Positions 24,276-36,624 of a stretch of DNA of 64,000 nt are shown in pieces. The notes under the pieces were generated by a model. That model ran no database searches. It worked only from the letters and a program-made list of their open reading frames with translations, and was not told the DNA's origin. Numbering within the stretch: position 1 is the stretch's first letter; every line of letters begins with the position of its first letter. The stretch is from assembly GCA_024811115.1 (NCBI GenBank), contig JAKOGH010000685.1:223418-287417 (forward strand), written 5' to 3'. The DNA is from Terana coerulea. Its lineage: Eukaryota; Basidiomycota; Agaricomycetes; Polyporales; Phanerochaetaceae. Position numbers and translations under genes: made by a program.

Positions 24276-27200
24276 ATGACCTCGGTCTGCACTGGGCTGC
24301 AGGCTCGTATGCCTTCTCAGATCGAGGATGCAAGTCGCCCCAACCGCCAAAGGTCGAACACAACATTTGGCGCGTTTACATGGCGTCGTGGAAGAACAGA
24401 TACGGTCGCTGCCGCGCCTCCTCCCGAGCCAACCGTGCCCTTGTCCCTCGATGCGCTCATTGAGGCATTGACCCCTCCTGCGGTGCCGTCCATCCATCAT
24501 GCACGACAGCTGGCAGCAGTGCTAGCCACACATTCGCCGCCGCCTCGGCTGGCGACCGTTAGCCCGGTTCTTGCTGGACTGTGCGCTCCAGATTCTCCCA
24601 CTTCGCTCCAGGCCGCCGGCTTCGACATCCTCGCTGCGTACTGGGAGAACCCCGCTTCCTCTGTGCTGACCACCAGCGACCGATTGACGTGTTTCTCACT
24701 CTTCATGGACTTGTCGATACCTTGGGCACCGGATCTCTGGGAGTCGCGGTTCAGGGCTTTGGTCGCACTCATCCATTCCGGGGTTGAGACTGCTGGAATA
24801 GAGCAAGCCTTGCTAAGAGTGATACGGTCATGGATAGAAGGGGCATTTTCAGGGCTTCTTAGTGAGGCGGTCACAGCTGAAGAAAGTGCAGAGCGGCGGA
24901 GGAGCGTGGAGGTCATAAGTTCCCTTCTGTTGTCTCTGGTCGAACGAGCCGAATTCGTCTCTCGAATAGAAGAAACCGACACGGGATCTATCGTTCAGCT
25001 CTTTGGGAACTTGATCGACTGGTCTTTGGACGCTATCCCGAGCTCTACGAGTGGTCCATCGTCACCGTACCCTGATGTCATAATCAGTCCGACCCCGGCA
25101 TCACGTATTCCATTGAAGCACCGACGCCAGCCTTCCGCGGTCTCTGTACCACAAGCAACCAACACGCACACCCCTATGGATGTGGCAGTGGAGACATATC
25201 TCAACTACTTGGCAATCAGGTTGAAAGCTATTGCTCCTGTGCATCTGCAGGCCATTCTATCCCATCTATTCAGGGCTCTTGCTCACTTTGCGTCTCCTCT
25301 TCCTCGGCTATCCCTCCAGCAGGGAGACGACCACCAGAATGACATCGAGCGCCGAATCATGGAAGTCCTCGACTCGCTTGTAACGGGGCCGTACTCCGCG
25401 AGCTGCACGGTGACCCTCAAGTATCACCTGTATCCCGATACCGAACACGAGGATGTATTGAACTCCGCTCGCACATCCCTAGGTGCCCTGCGCACACTGC
25501 GTGCTTCTGTACGACGGGTTCTCCTTGCGCGGCTCGCGAGGGCGTACATTTCCCGGACCAATTCCGTAAGCTATACGCCCGCCGGTGCTCCAGGAACCTT
25601 CGAAATAGACCACAAGCTCTTGGATCGAGCATGGGCCAAGGACGACATAGCCACATGGGACCTCAACCGCTTCCGCAGCGTACTGTGCCGAGCCATACAA
25701 GAGTGGCTCGACTTGGCTGAAACCATCGAGCCAAGTTTGCGATATCCATGCGAGCTGTTGCTCAGTGAAATTGCCGGTATATTGAAGGATATCACGCAGG
25801 CGTTTGATGAGATTGGGGATGAGCTAGACTACGAAGAGGTTGAGGCTGTGGGAGAGGTGCTAAAAGAGCTGACTACGTATATACGGCTGCAAAGGTGCGC
25901 AAATCCTTTGTTCGCGCTCTCTTCTTGAAGCTGAGAACCTTTGTAGGTATGCGGACGGAACTCCCGTGAAGATAGCCCTATCTCAGGCGGATATATCCAC
26001 TACATTCCTTTCGACGCTGTCCGGCTCTGCTTGCTCAGGACCTCATGGTGACGCCGCTGCACACAGTGCTCCCATCAGTCATTTTGTCGATAGTGGAGCA
26101 TATTCCCGACGCAGACACAGCACATCTTGTCGCCAACATGTCCGACCGACAGGCGTTTTCGCCCACGACACCGTCCTGGCTAGACAACTGGCGTCTTGTA
26201 TTGTCTATCGTCGACCTACACAGTGAGCATCGGTCTTCAACCAGGAGACTTGCCATGGATGTCTTGCAGTCTGTTTGGCAGTTTGTCAAGGACATTGCGG
26301 TGTATCGGCGACCCCTTGCAGCACTTGTATTCGACATCTGGCGGGAGCAGTGTATGAATCTGAAAGATGAACAGACGGCAATTATCATATGGCGTGTCCT
26401 CGGCGACGAGATTGTTCTACGAAACTTGGAAGATGTGGACTCCGCAGCCATTGACACGGTAGGCGCGGGTGAAGTACATAGGCTGGAATCCTCGGCAGAG
26501 AACGAGTCCGACACTGTCGCCGACGATATCATAGCGTTCCTCACGTCTGTCGCCTCCGAGCCTCAGTCTCAAGAAGAGGAATGGGAGATTGCACCTGCTG
26601 TGTTGACACCGACCTCGCATCCCCCTTCGAATCACATCTCGCCGATCATGTCCAGGATGCACTCTGACTTTCCTGCGACGTCGAAGGACAAGGAGTCCGG
26701 TATCCCCTCCGTGATGTCTATCTTCTCGTCGTTCACATCTGGTCACAACTCGCGGTCGCAGTCGCAGCCTCCACAACCCGTCGGCGTCGACCCGTCACTC
26801 CCACAAGAGCCTGCTACGCCTACTCCGGACCAATCGTCAACGCCGAAGCCTGTCGGTGCCGTTATTGCGCTGGTATCCGCTTTCAGTCAGCTAGCATTTG
26901 CATCATTCGCGATGTTTGATGGTCACTTGCAGCTTGCTCAACGGCTGTTCAAGATATACGTCTCCCTCCTCGAGGGCCCCGCGTCCCCCCGGGTTAAGCT
27001 CGCAATCCTTCATTTTTGCATGCGGTTGCGTGTTGATCGCGACCACCGTCTATACTACAGTTCTACCGATTACGACAAGAACGGGCTCATCTCTGCACTG
27101 GCTTCGTTGATTGGACGTGGTGAGAAGAGAAGGGCAGCAGCGCTGTGGATGAACGACCGATGGATGACTATGAGCTACGGAAGGCGCGGACACGTCTCCC

Positions 27201-29650
27201 GCAACAAGAGCGGATGGGTAGGCGACTCTCGAGAGGGCGCGGTGGGCAGCCGTCCGCCTCTGGCTCTAGCCGGAGTAGGTCTCGTGCCGCTTCAAGGATA
27301 GGGCCGCCACCCGTGTTTGTGCGGAAGTATAAACCTCGAGAACCTTTGTGGAATTTTCCCGAGACACCACCCTTCCCCATAACAGCAGAAGCAGACACCC
27401 CGAGCGTGCATCTGGCCTCTTATGACCCGGAAGGTCCTGCTGGCCGAACAGTCCTCCCACTATCGTTGTACTTAAACCAAGTCGTGGAGATTATAAAGAC
27501 AAGCCGGGATTGGGACCTGCTCTCCTACGTCCTCTGCCATCTCCCAACACAACTGTCCAACAAACATCTGTTTTGTGGCCCGAGATCCTCGAAACTATTG
27601 AATGAGCTCATACAGGTCATCTGTCGCGGGATCCTGGACGGACGGTTTGCTACCTCCATTGATCGCTGGCCAGAAGGGATCATAGCTCGCGACGCACAAG
27701 GCCTGGCATATCACACCTTGACCGTTCTGATCAGCTACAAGCGATGCTTCAAAGAAGTCCAACTCCAGCACACTCTCATCGAGACGTTCCTGGCAGGCCT
27801 GAATGGGTCACCGTCCACGATCAAGTGCTGTTTGAACGCCCTCTCGCTCTCAGCCTTCGAGCTGCAACCATCAATGACGAAGTACCTTCCAAAGATCCTG
27901 GAGAAGTTGTCGCAGATCATGTCCAACCCCACCATGGCCGTCCATATCATTGATTTCCTCGCTATCGTCGGTTCGCTCGCAACCCTCCACAGCAACTTCA
28001 CGGAGGCTGACTACAAGATGGTATTCGGAGTTGCGTTACAGTATCTCCAACAGCACAACCGACCCGAGTCTCAGTTAGCCATCTCTTGGGCATTGTCTCA
28101 GCATGTCTGTATCATGGCCTACTATATCGTATACCTTTGGTTCCTCGCAGTCAAGCTACCGGACAGACCACGACATATCCGATATATCACGCGACAGCTC
28201 CTCCTTGCGAACGAGGGTCGAGAAGACCTTGACGAGCCGACGGAAGTCTGCTTCGACTGGCTTGCTCGCTACACTTACGCAAGCGCGGACCCGCGGCCCG
28301 CAAATTCGATGTTGAACGACATGCTCACAGGACACACTTCGTCGTCGTCGTCGTCTTCGGAGCCTATCCTCTCAGAGAAGACTTGGATTCTCGGCAATTC
28401 CGTCGTCACTATCCGGGCTCTTGTCAAGCGTGGTTGGGTAGAAGTTATTTCTCGAAGGGCCTCGGGTCTTTCAAAGTTCCTTTGTCGGGCTGAAAATGTC
28501 CCGATGGTAACCCCGGGCGATGTCGACCCTGATCTGCTTTCGGTTGGTGCCAGTCTGGCCATGGATAAATCCGTGGAGTCGTCCGACAAAACGGAGGAAG
28601 CAGCGATCTTAGAGGTATGTCAAAAACCAGGGAGCTGAAGCATAACTGACTGACGGTTGGTAGGAAATACGCACCATCGCGGAGGAAGACGCGGGCATTC
28701 CTCGACCAGACCCAATCACAGGTTATGTGTGGTCGCGGTCTGCACCATCCCAGAGGCGCAAAGACGTCGCTATCGATCCCAGCTTCTTCGCATTGCAGCT
28801 CTCGTCATATCCCGACAGTAAGCCGTCATCGGTAGGCCGAATCGTGGTCGACTCATCTCGGTTGCCACACTTCTTCCGGTCTATCGATCGCATGCCTGTC
28901 ATTGACACACACAAAGTCGGCATCATGTACGTTGCGCCCGGACAGAGTCACGAAAAGGAGATCCTCGATAACACTCATGGATCGCCCGCTTACACTCGCT
29001 TCTTGGAGGGGCTGGGGCGGCTTATCGACTTGCGTGGACAGGTTGATGTATACGCTGGCGGCCTTGATCCAGATGAGGACGGAGAGTTCGCGTACGCTTG
29101 GTGGGACGACATAGGCCAAATTCTGTACCATACCGCGACGCTCATGCCATCTGGCGAGGAAAGCTACATGAACAAGAAGAAGCACATCGGCAACGATTTC
29201 GTCCGGATAGTTTGGAACGACTCGGGCCACGAATACAAGTTCGACACGCTCTCCACGCAGTTCCAGTTCGTCAACATCGTCATTGAGCCACATTCTCGCG
29301 GGGCCATCGCCGCGTTCTCGGACAACCTCCACGAGAGCGAGTACTTCAAAATCATCCTGCAGCGCGCTCCTGACATGCCTGAGTTCACGCCTATTGGCGA
29401 GTTCAAAATCATATCAGCGGCTCAGCTCCCGCTCCTCATTCGGCAAGTCAGCGTGCTTTCGGACTGGTTCGTCACGGTCTATCAGCACACACAAAACGAC
29501 ACCACGCAAGTTGAAATGATCACCAACTGGCGGTCGCGACTCCAGGCAATCAAACGGTTCCGCGCACAGATGGCGGTTCCCACTGTCCCAGAAAAGATCG
29601 ACGGCATCATGGGACAGGAGGCATTCCGAGACTTTACCACAGCATACTGA
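24276..29650 (+). CDS. TSC2: Tuberin (TSC2), GTPase-activating protein for Rheb
   Basis: Exons 24276-25894, 25947-28614 and 28664-29650, about 1,757 residues, near human tuberin's 1,807. The long N-terminal part is helical (tuberin type); SLAYHV-like sequence appears as HVCIMAYYIVYLWFLAVKLP. The C-terminal Rap-GAP domain is clear: HKVGIMYVAPGQSHEKEIL, YAGGLDPDEDGEFAYAWWDD and KKHIGNDFVRIVWNDSG, which includes the asparagine-thumb segment. With TSC1, tuberin turns off Rheb and so restrains TORC1 in response to nutrients. Two single-base problems break the frame as written: one extra G near 26,023 (after FLSTLS) and one missing G near 27,131 (at GRGEK). The corrections cancel and exon phases then agree. 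The start could also be the ATG at 24309 or an upstream exon. Confidence 0.9.
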
Positions 29651-29888
29651 AGGGAATAAAAACCATGTATCTTTTAGCTTCTCACTGGTTTAGGCAGTGT
29701 ATCCATAGGACCTTTGTTTGTTTCATACTAGACTCCAATATTGCTATCCCCACCAATACTGATTCCAACAATGTATATGTATGTACACATGCTCAATCTA
29801 TGATATCGTTGATCGTTAAATGGATTTCTACGCAGGAATGAGATCGCTGAAGCTTGCGAAAAATAGTGATAAATATGCGGCCGCATTA

Positions 29889-32800
29889 TCAGTCTGAGCA
29901 GAGGTCAATCACTTCAGCTGCGGCGAACGTGGGTGGCCTGTCCGGCTTGACTCGCGTCGCGGGTACAGCAATCTTCTTCTTCGCAAGGAACATTGCGCGG
30001 AGATCCTTCGGTGGAGGCGAGTCAGAGTCACTTGAGACCTCAATCACGTTGGGCGACTTCCTCGTCACGGCCTGCTTCTCCTTCATCACCGCTCGCCGCG
30101 GGGCTGGTCGTGCCTTCGGTTTCTTGGGCGACATCGGGGGTTGCATGTCAACATCTGGGCTGTCCGCCCGCACAGAGGGCGGGCGCGAGGGGCTGGCGCT
30201 GGTCGACCGCGGGGACTTCTGCTTGCGCGACTTGCGCGGCGATTTCGGCAGCTCTTCGGCAGGCGGCGCGGCACTGGAGCGTACCGGCGAGCGTGGACGC
30301 GCAATTCGCGGCCTCCGTCTGTCGGCTGGCAAAGACGAACGTCCCGCGGCTCAAGTCGTCATCGTCGTCGAGGTCCATAGGGAAGGGCGCCGGTTTCCAG
30401 GTGCTGGTGCGCATTGGCTGTGAAGAGGAACTCGCGGCAGGTTTGGACGGACCTGCTTCCGTGGGCGGTTCGGTATCCGGCGTGGTATTGCTACTTGTGC
30501 GGGCAGACTTTGACAAAGATGAGCCTGTCCACTCTTGCGAGGACGCGGTTGAAGATGGGGCAGTGGTAAACGCATCGAGCGACATGTCTGACTTGGTGGT
30601 AGTCGAACGCAAAGGCACGCTTGAAGTGTAGCCAGAATATCCTGCGGCGGGGGTGTTTGCCGGAGGTATGCGTCTGGTGAGATCCTTGAAGACGGAGATA
30701 TCTGGGTCATTGAACAAAGCCGCGACCCGAGCAGTGTTGCTCGACAGAGGTTTCGCCTTGGTTGCCTTACCGTTAGCCGCCTTCGGGCTTGCCTGGTTTA
30801 TCAGTAGTGTCTGCAGCTTGCGATACGACGGGTGCCAGGGAGGGCCCCTTTGTAGCGCGCAGTTGCGGTTCAATGGTCTTGCTAGCCTTGAAGAAGCTGT
30901 TCACGCCTTTTGCGTTCGCCCGAATAGCAATGCCAGGATATGCGTCATCGTCGCTCATTGGCTCTTCCAATGAGTGAAGGGAGTGGTGCTGGGACACGAT
31001 TCTTCGATGTCTTCTGCTTTGGTTCCGGAGCTTCCACCTCATCCTCTTCACTGCTGTTGGCCGTAACCGCCTTTGTCGACTTCCTGGTGTTGCCTTTCGT
31101 CGCCTTCCCCTTCTTAGCCTTCTTCTGCGCCTTCGCTTCCTGCTCGTCCTTGAATGCCCTGACCAGTGTCGGCGCTCCAAGCTCCACCATACACGCGGGC
31201 ATCCACACCCGCGGTTTTGGCGGTTTCTTCGTCTTCTTCGACTCCTGTGAGGCTTCAGGTGTCTTCCCCCGATCGTCATCTTCCGCGTCCAACAGGTCGT
31301 CTTCGTCGTCGGTCCAGCCAGTCTCGGGCACACTCCTCTTGCCTGTTATACCGCTCTCGGCCGCGGACACGAGCAGAGCGGGTTCGAAGGAGACGCGGTA
31401 CTCCAGTATGTTGTCAGTGGTGGCGTGGCGTCGCTCTGCGTGGATCTCGAGGAGGAAGGGAGAAGCAGCAGTTTCGTAGGGTTCTTCTCCGTTACCGACT
31501 TCTCCCCCATCGGGTGAGCCTGCTACAGTGCTGTGAGATTCATAGGGCAGAGGCGGTTGAGAAATATGCGCACCATTGTCCTGAATAATGGTTCTCCTTC
31601 TCAACGTCCTGCACACGATGCCTTCCCATAGCCATCGAGAAAAACGGTGTAACATTCGCTCCCTGTATCCCCACTCGAACAGGTCTTCGCAGAGTGTTGC
31701 AGTCATCTTGATACTGGGGTCCCTCCTCCAGATAATCTTATTTCGCAGCTCCCGAGCGATCGCGTCCTTTGCTTCTTGAACAACCTCATCCAACCGCCTC
31801 GCACTGGCAGGGGAATATGTTCGAACAGCTTTGGCAACGGCGCGTTCCTCGCTTGTAACTGGATTGATATACGCCATGAGCACGTCGGCGTCCGGGAAAC
31901 TGGGCCCCATCTTGAGTAGGTTTGCCGCCGCCTTGGGGTTCTTCTTGGCCATGAGTTTCGCGGGGTTTGTCGTCAAGTAGTCGGCGACCTCGGCACGCCA
32001 TTGCTCCAGAAACTCGTCCAATTCCCGCTTTTCTCTCCCGCTCAGACATGATTTTGTCCGCTTCCCTTCCACGTGCTTCACACTGAGCGCGAGGGACTTG
32101 ACTTTCGCGACCAATTGCACTCCGAAACTTGCGCGAGCGAGGGCAATGGCGCCGCTCACACCGAGGCCATCTACGCCTTTGTGATAGTCTCCGCCGCTAA
32201 GGAGGGCAACGAGGATGAGGTCGGGGTATTCCAGACCTACCTACGATAGGGTCTGAGTAAAGAGATTGTATGATTATTGACGTATAGAACGAACTTCAGC
32301 ATGTTCCTTTATGGCAGCGGCCGAGTACACCATCGTATGATTTTTTGTAAGCTGAGTATGGGCGCGATTACCGGACAAGGTTTCAGAAGGACTAAGGAAG
32401 GAGGTTTAGCCGCAGAAGAGAGGAACAATGAAGGGTCGTACTTGCGGATGACCATGTGAGCACCAAATACAACTGTGTCAACATCGTCAGACAAGACGGC
32501 GTCGATAACCCCTATGCGGTTTAAGTACGCCAACTCTGCTTCAGCTTCGCCAGGGGCCTCCAGGTGGAAGTCAGGTTATGCGAACAGACATAGTGAAAGA
32601 GTACATACAGTCCTCCATTCGAATCCCAGTGCCTCGAGCATCCTCTGCATGCCATGTATCATCCAGTGCGGCTGCTTGTCAATCATTTTTCCTCTTTTCA
32701 CGTCCGGTCGCATAGGGCCATCGAATACAAAGAGAGGGAGGAAAGGCAGCTTGAGTAGACGAGTGAGGCGGAAGAGCATGGTGCGTAGCTCCGGGTTCTC

Positions 32801-32986
32801 CCCTTCCTTGCCATAGGTCGCATGCACGAACCAGATGGATGCGTCTATGCCGATGCGGAAAGCTCGCGGGCCATGGCTGGACTCGGTTGGACGGTCGTTG
32901 GATGTGAAGCCATTGACGGCAACCGCAGTGAAGGAGCGGCTCACGCCGGCAGGGCGCAACACGTCCCATAGCCCGCTCACACCCAT
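29889..32986 (-). CDS. YEN1: Yen1/GEN1-family Holliday junction resolvase
   Basis: Exons 32609-32986, 32442-32557, 32282-32391 and 29889-32236. XPG N-region: MGVSGLWDVLRPAGVSRS with Asp in FRIGIDASIWFVHA and FVFDGPMRPDVKRG. XPG I-region: APGEAEAELAYLNRIGVIDA and LSDDVDTVVFGA. The helix-hairpin-helix follows: LVALLSGGDYHKGVDGLGVS. The order and the long C-terminal region after a chromodomain-like section mark the GEN1/Yen1 branch of Rad2/XPG nucleases, which cut Holliday junctions and other branched DNA. Two candidate SUMO-interacting motifs lie in the tail (VIEVSSDSD and VIDLCSD, the latter at the very C-terminus), alongside many SP/TP sites. The tail needs three frame corrections, near 30,970, 30,780-30,830 and 30,330, where the coding signal jumps frames with no plausible introns. 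About 980 residues after correction. The gene is convergent with TSC2, 238 bp apart. Confidence 0.88.
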
Positions 32987-33503
32987 GCTCGTTCAGCTCA
33001 ACACACGAACCGCGGCATTCGTGACACTTAGACCCACGCAAGTCACAGTCACATGAATCCTGTCACAGCACTGTGACTTGCACTGGTTGGTCCCGCTTGA
33101 CCCTGCGCAATCCCCTGCGACAACGGATTGTTTCTAGTCTCCAGTGCAGACCAAAAAAGAAAGAGTACTGTCATTTCCTATTAAGAACCAAGGTCTGTGT
33201 TAATACGTGTGAAAACACTGGAGGTCAGCGTTCCATTGTTTTGGGTCTCGCAAATGGTCACTGAGCCAATCACATCGCTGAGAACGTTCAATCAACTGGG
33301 AGCAAGGGCCCGTGGGCCGGTCCTGGACCTTCCTGGACTCGCCCGCGGACCTGTCCGGTGCTTGTACACAGAGCTGGTGGCAGGACCCCCGAATATGGGT
33401 CTGGATACCTGTGGTCCGAACGGACAAAATTTTGGATTTTGACCCCCCCTATGCCTGATTTTTGGCGGACAAAATGGCCCGAATTTGGCCAAAGGCCTGT
33501 TGG
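32987..33503. other. Boundary between gene-rich and transposon-rich sequence
   Basis: Upstream flank of YEN1 (its promoter should be within about 33,000-33,250), followed by the edge of the repeat region. From about 33,290 to 33,500 the sequence contains GGTCC/GGACC-rich stretches and a C7 run near 33,443, unlike either neighbour; it may be the remnant end of another element. No gene seen. Confidence 0.4.
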
Positions 33504-33560
33504 TCACCTTGCTTGCAAGGTAACTGTGAAACCTTTAATATGAAGCCACCTTTCGTCCTA

Positions 33561-33710
33561 CTGTACTTTTACAACCAAAGCGGCGGTTACAGGCCGCACC
33601 TATTTTCAGCCGACCCCGCCAATAATTTTCTTTCGATTTTTGGCGATTTTTGAGATTTGTCGGCAAAAATGATTTTGGGTGCTTCTGACGCTTTGGTTGT
33701 TAAAGTACAG
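33561..33710. mobile_element. 150-bp MITE with TA target duplication
   Basis: Inverted repeats of about 25 bp begin CTGTACTTTTACAACCAAAG on the left and, in reverse complement, CTGTACTTTAACAACCAAAG on the right. Both ends are flanked by TA (33559-33560 and 33711-33712), the Tc1/mariner signature. No coding capacity. It lies immediately inside the left end of the Harbinger element. Confidence 0.7.
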
Positions 33711-34186
33711 TACTGGCATTTGCCTGACCCCCATTCTTTCCTATGGCTGTTCCCTTCCTTGCTATTGTCTTGCTTAATCAGCATACATTTACACTTATAT
33801 AAACCCAAGCAAGGTTTTTGTCGGCAGAGCTGGCATGTTTCTAATTGAACAGACGTCTGGTAAACTGTGTACAGATACTTATTGTAGCACAGACAGCTTG
33901 AGCAACTTGAAAGCTACGCTCAATGCATTGTATATGTTGTAGTGATGTTGTAGTACGGCATCTTATGGGAATAAGTCAAGTAGTCAGATGTTCGACTCTC
34001 TTAGGTGAATGTTTCAGCATTAATTTATAGTGCTCATTTTTTGGCAGCTACTCATTCTCGTGATGGACAGAAAATGAGCACATACCAATGTAAATTCTCT
34101 CTTATACTCATGCTTATAGAACAAACTATAATATATAAAGACGTTGGAGCGAAAAATGGTGAAAAATATTATTTTAAAAGGCCTGT

Positions 34187-34749
34187 TGTCATAAATTTTC
34201 CTCAGTGCTAGTCCACAGCACTTAAAGTGTAACATCAAGTCACAAGACATGTCACCAAGTCATCACACAGCATTACAAGATGCTGAATCAGTTTGCCATG
34301 CGCTTATCACATGGACATCAGGAATATGCCTTATATAGATGTAGGATCCAGAACTCAAGTCTGGAACTGTTCTGGACTATGACCTCAGTATGATGTTAGT
34401 ATGACATCATGGACTGGTAGTATACAGTAGCTCAATTAGGACATCTAGATAGTGTTGATGTTAGCATGATAGCTAGGTCGGATCTGATAAGAGAGTTAGA
34501 GCGGTGGTATGCTCTGGAGCCTTAGTCAGATGTCACCTGACTGTATTAGTCAGCATATGATATTGGAGGTCTTAAATAGTGTCTGGGGTCCCTTTACACA
34601 TGTATATAAGGAGGCTGGTCTGTGGGCTAAACCCCAGACTCAACAACATTGTTGATTCATATCTGCTTTACTAGCTCTACACAAGTCCCTCTGCTTTCCC
34701 CACCTCTTTTCAAGTCATCCCAGCAGGTGAGTATTGTAGTTTTGTGATA
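34187..34749 (+). repeat. Solo LTR, copy 1 of four
   Basis: About 563 bp beginning TGTCATAAATTTTCCTCAG and ending TTTTGTGATA. It is alignable along its length with 46799-47361, 56004-56557 (minus) and 59399-59952. A TATA box (TATATAAG, 34603-34610) is followed about 115 bp later by a near-perfect splice donor, CAG|GTGAGT (gt at 34727). Flanks differ (cctgt versus cacta), so the target duplication is lost. No primer-binding site, polypurine tract or pol sequence adjoins it. Confidence 0.75.
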
Positions 34750-35573
34750 CACTAGTATCGAAGTCTGAGTAGTTCCAGGGTCCTACATTACTTGTATATA
34801 TACCAGCCTGAATATGCTGAATATCAATAAGTTCAATCATTCTCATTCTTTCACTGTGCAGAGTGCGGGAGCACTGGCAATGAGCTTTAAAGCTGTAAAT
34901 AAGAGTGGGTATATTTGAGCAGGTTTTAGCTAGGTTGCAGTGCTGTTTGGCCTTACAAATGGGTTTGTGGGGCTCTAAAATGAAAGGCAAGCTACATTTG
35001 CATGAAGCCACAGCATGCATACAAGTCTCAGCGCATTTTGGCAGTCAGAGCCTCATCAGAGCCCATCATTTACAGCAAATGTGCCATTTGCAGGCTGGTG
35101 TGCTGCAAAATGGCATAAAACTCTAAGAGAAAAATCAGAAAACAAATGACAAAATTCACCAATATCATGATATATGCTATGTGTGAAGCTAAAGAGCATC
35201 TGACTGTGGTAAAGAGGTGATTTTATCGTTATTGGTGGACAGTTGCCTTATTTAGCAACTGCAGGCTCTTAGGGTTCTTTTGCACCTACCTATATTTGCA
35301 GCAACCAATGCGTGCTTTGGCTTTGGTATCTCCAAAATGTCTCAATGCTGCTTCGAGAACAACAAAATAGATGAAGCTGAAGACAAAGGACAACATTGAC
35401 TTGCATTTCTCTCTTTATACCTTGTTCTGAATGCTAAACAAGCCTACGTTCTGCGCAACACCTGCCACTGCCACCTCTACCTAACCTGTCCTGAACTCTT
35501 ACCAAATCCTCGCTCAAACACTGCTTGGCAGGCCCTGTGAGCCAGTCAAAGTGACCATGCATTTATTACAACA

Positions 35574-36624
35574 ATGGACATCAATACCGCAATATTCAAC
35601 TATCTCCTAGAAGCCAGCTTTGCCCTTGTCTAGGATACCACAGTCATACCTCGGAGTAACACCAACACTCAGGGTTGTTTTTGACTTAGAGCAAGATCCT
35701 TAGATGTAACCAGTGCACTTGCACTATATTTACACTACATCAGCTCTACTATGACTGAAACGGCACTGGCTAAGATCTTTGCTCTCATTCCTTTCACAAT
35801 AAATCAGTAAATTTCCTTTGCTTGGACTCTGCTACTGCAGACTTTACAGCACATCCCAAAGGGTGCAATTTGGTATTTTAAGACCATAGGCATGGTGTAA
35901 ATGAATTTGATGCATACAGCAGACTTATAATGGTGTGTGGGCTATATTGTACTACTGAGAACACACTAACATCTGTAAGTGGTGCAGAAACAACATTTAC
36001 TGCTGAATGGCACTATTGAGAGTATGAATGGGCTCAATCTTACAGTCGCCACATCATCAGATTCCACTATAAAGAATTCAACATATAGCAGCTGGCTGCA
36101 CTTACATGTATGCAGTTGCATCTTCTTATTTTCCCTCGAGGTGAGCATTGTAATTGCCGCTGCTATGCTTGTGCTGAAGGACCAATAAAAGGAATAATTA
36201 TTATTGCCCAAACCAACACACTTGATAGCTGGCATGACTCTCACGTTACACGTTTGATCTACTAAAAGCTGGACCAGGATACGCCAGAGGATATTACCTC
36301 GCCATAGACACAGCATTTTCTGGTGGCAGCATTGGGTCTGCCATTAAAATTCGAGTGCCCATGAAGATCAACACAGTGCTCCTGACTGACCGGAAGGAAC
36401 ATTAGCAGCTCTTCGCTTTCAATAATGAGCTGATATCTTTTCAGCAATTGGCTAAATGGAGGATGCATGCACTTCAAGGCTCCTTTGATTGGCTGCATGT
36501 ACCTCTGGATGTCAATGATGATATTGGGCAAGCAGACCTCTTAGAGGTTTGTCTGTGTTTGAACAATGTTTGTGCTCTTTATGTGGGGATCAATCAAATA
36601 CGAAATGTCTATGAGCCAATTTAG
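35574..36624 (+). pseudogene. Decayed PIF/Harbinger (DDE_Tnp_4) transposase
   Basis: Plus-strand coding remnant starting MDINTAIFNYLLEASFALV. It continues LHYISSTMTETALAKIFALI, then NLTVATSSDSTIKNSTYSSW, LDSWHDSHVTRLIY and YYLAIDTAFSGGSIG, and ends FDWLHVPLDVNDDIGQADLL and INQIRNVYEP. This order matches basidiomycete Harbinger-type DDE transposases. An intron-like break lies near 36,140. It is dead: stop codons interrupt several segments (for example TAG where Trp is expected after FALV), the first catalytic Asp appears as Asn (SMNGLNL) and the family's Glu as Lys (LAKWRMHALQGSF). Both residue changes are single G-to-A transitions. Confidence 0.75.

Noticed and set aside
8423..29650. The gene-rich half as a metabolic or secondary-metabolite cluster
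   Set aside because: The genes are unrelated housekeeping functions on both strands with no tailoring enzymes, synthase or shared regulator.
29854..30631. Plus-strand open frames of 180-210 residues at the YEN1 3' end
   Set aside because: Low-complexity shadows of the Ser/Pro/Lys-rich YEN1 tail on the opposite strand.
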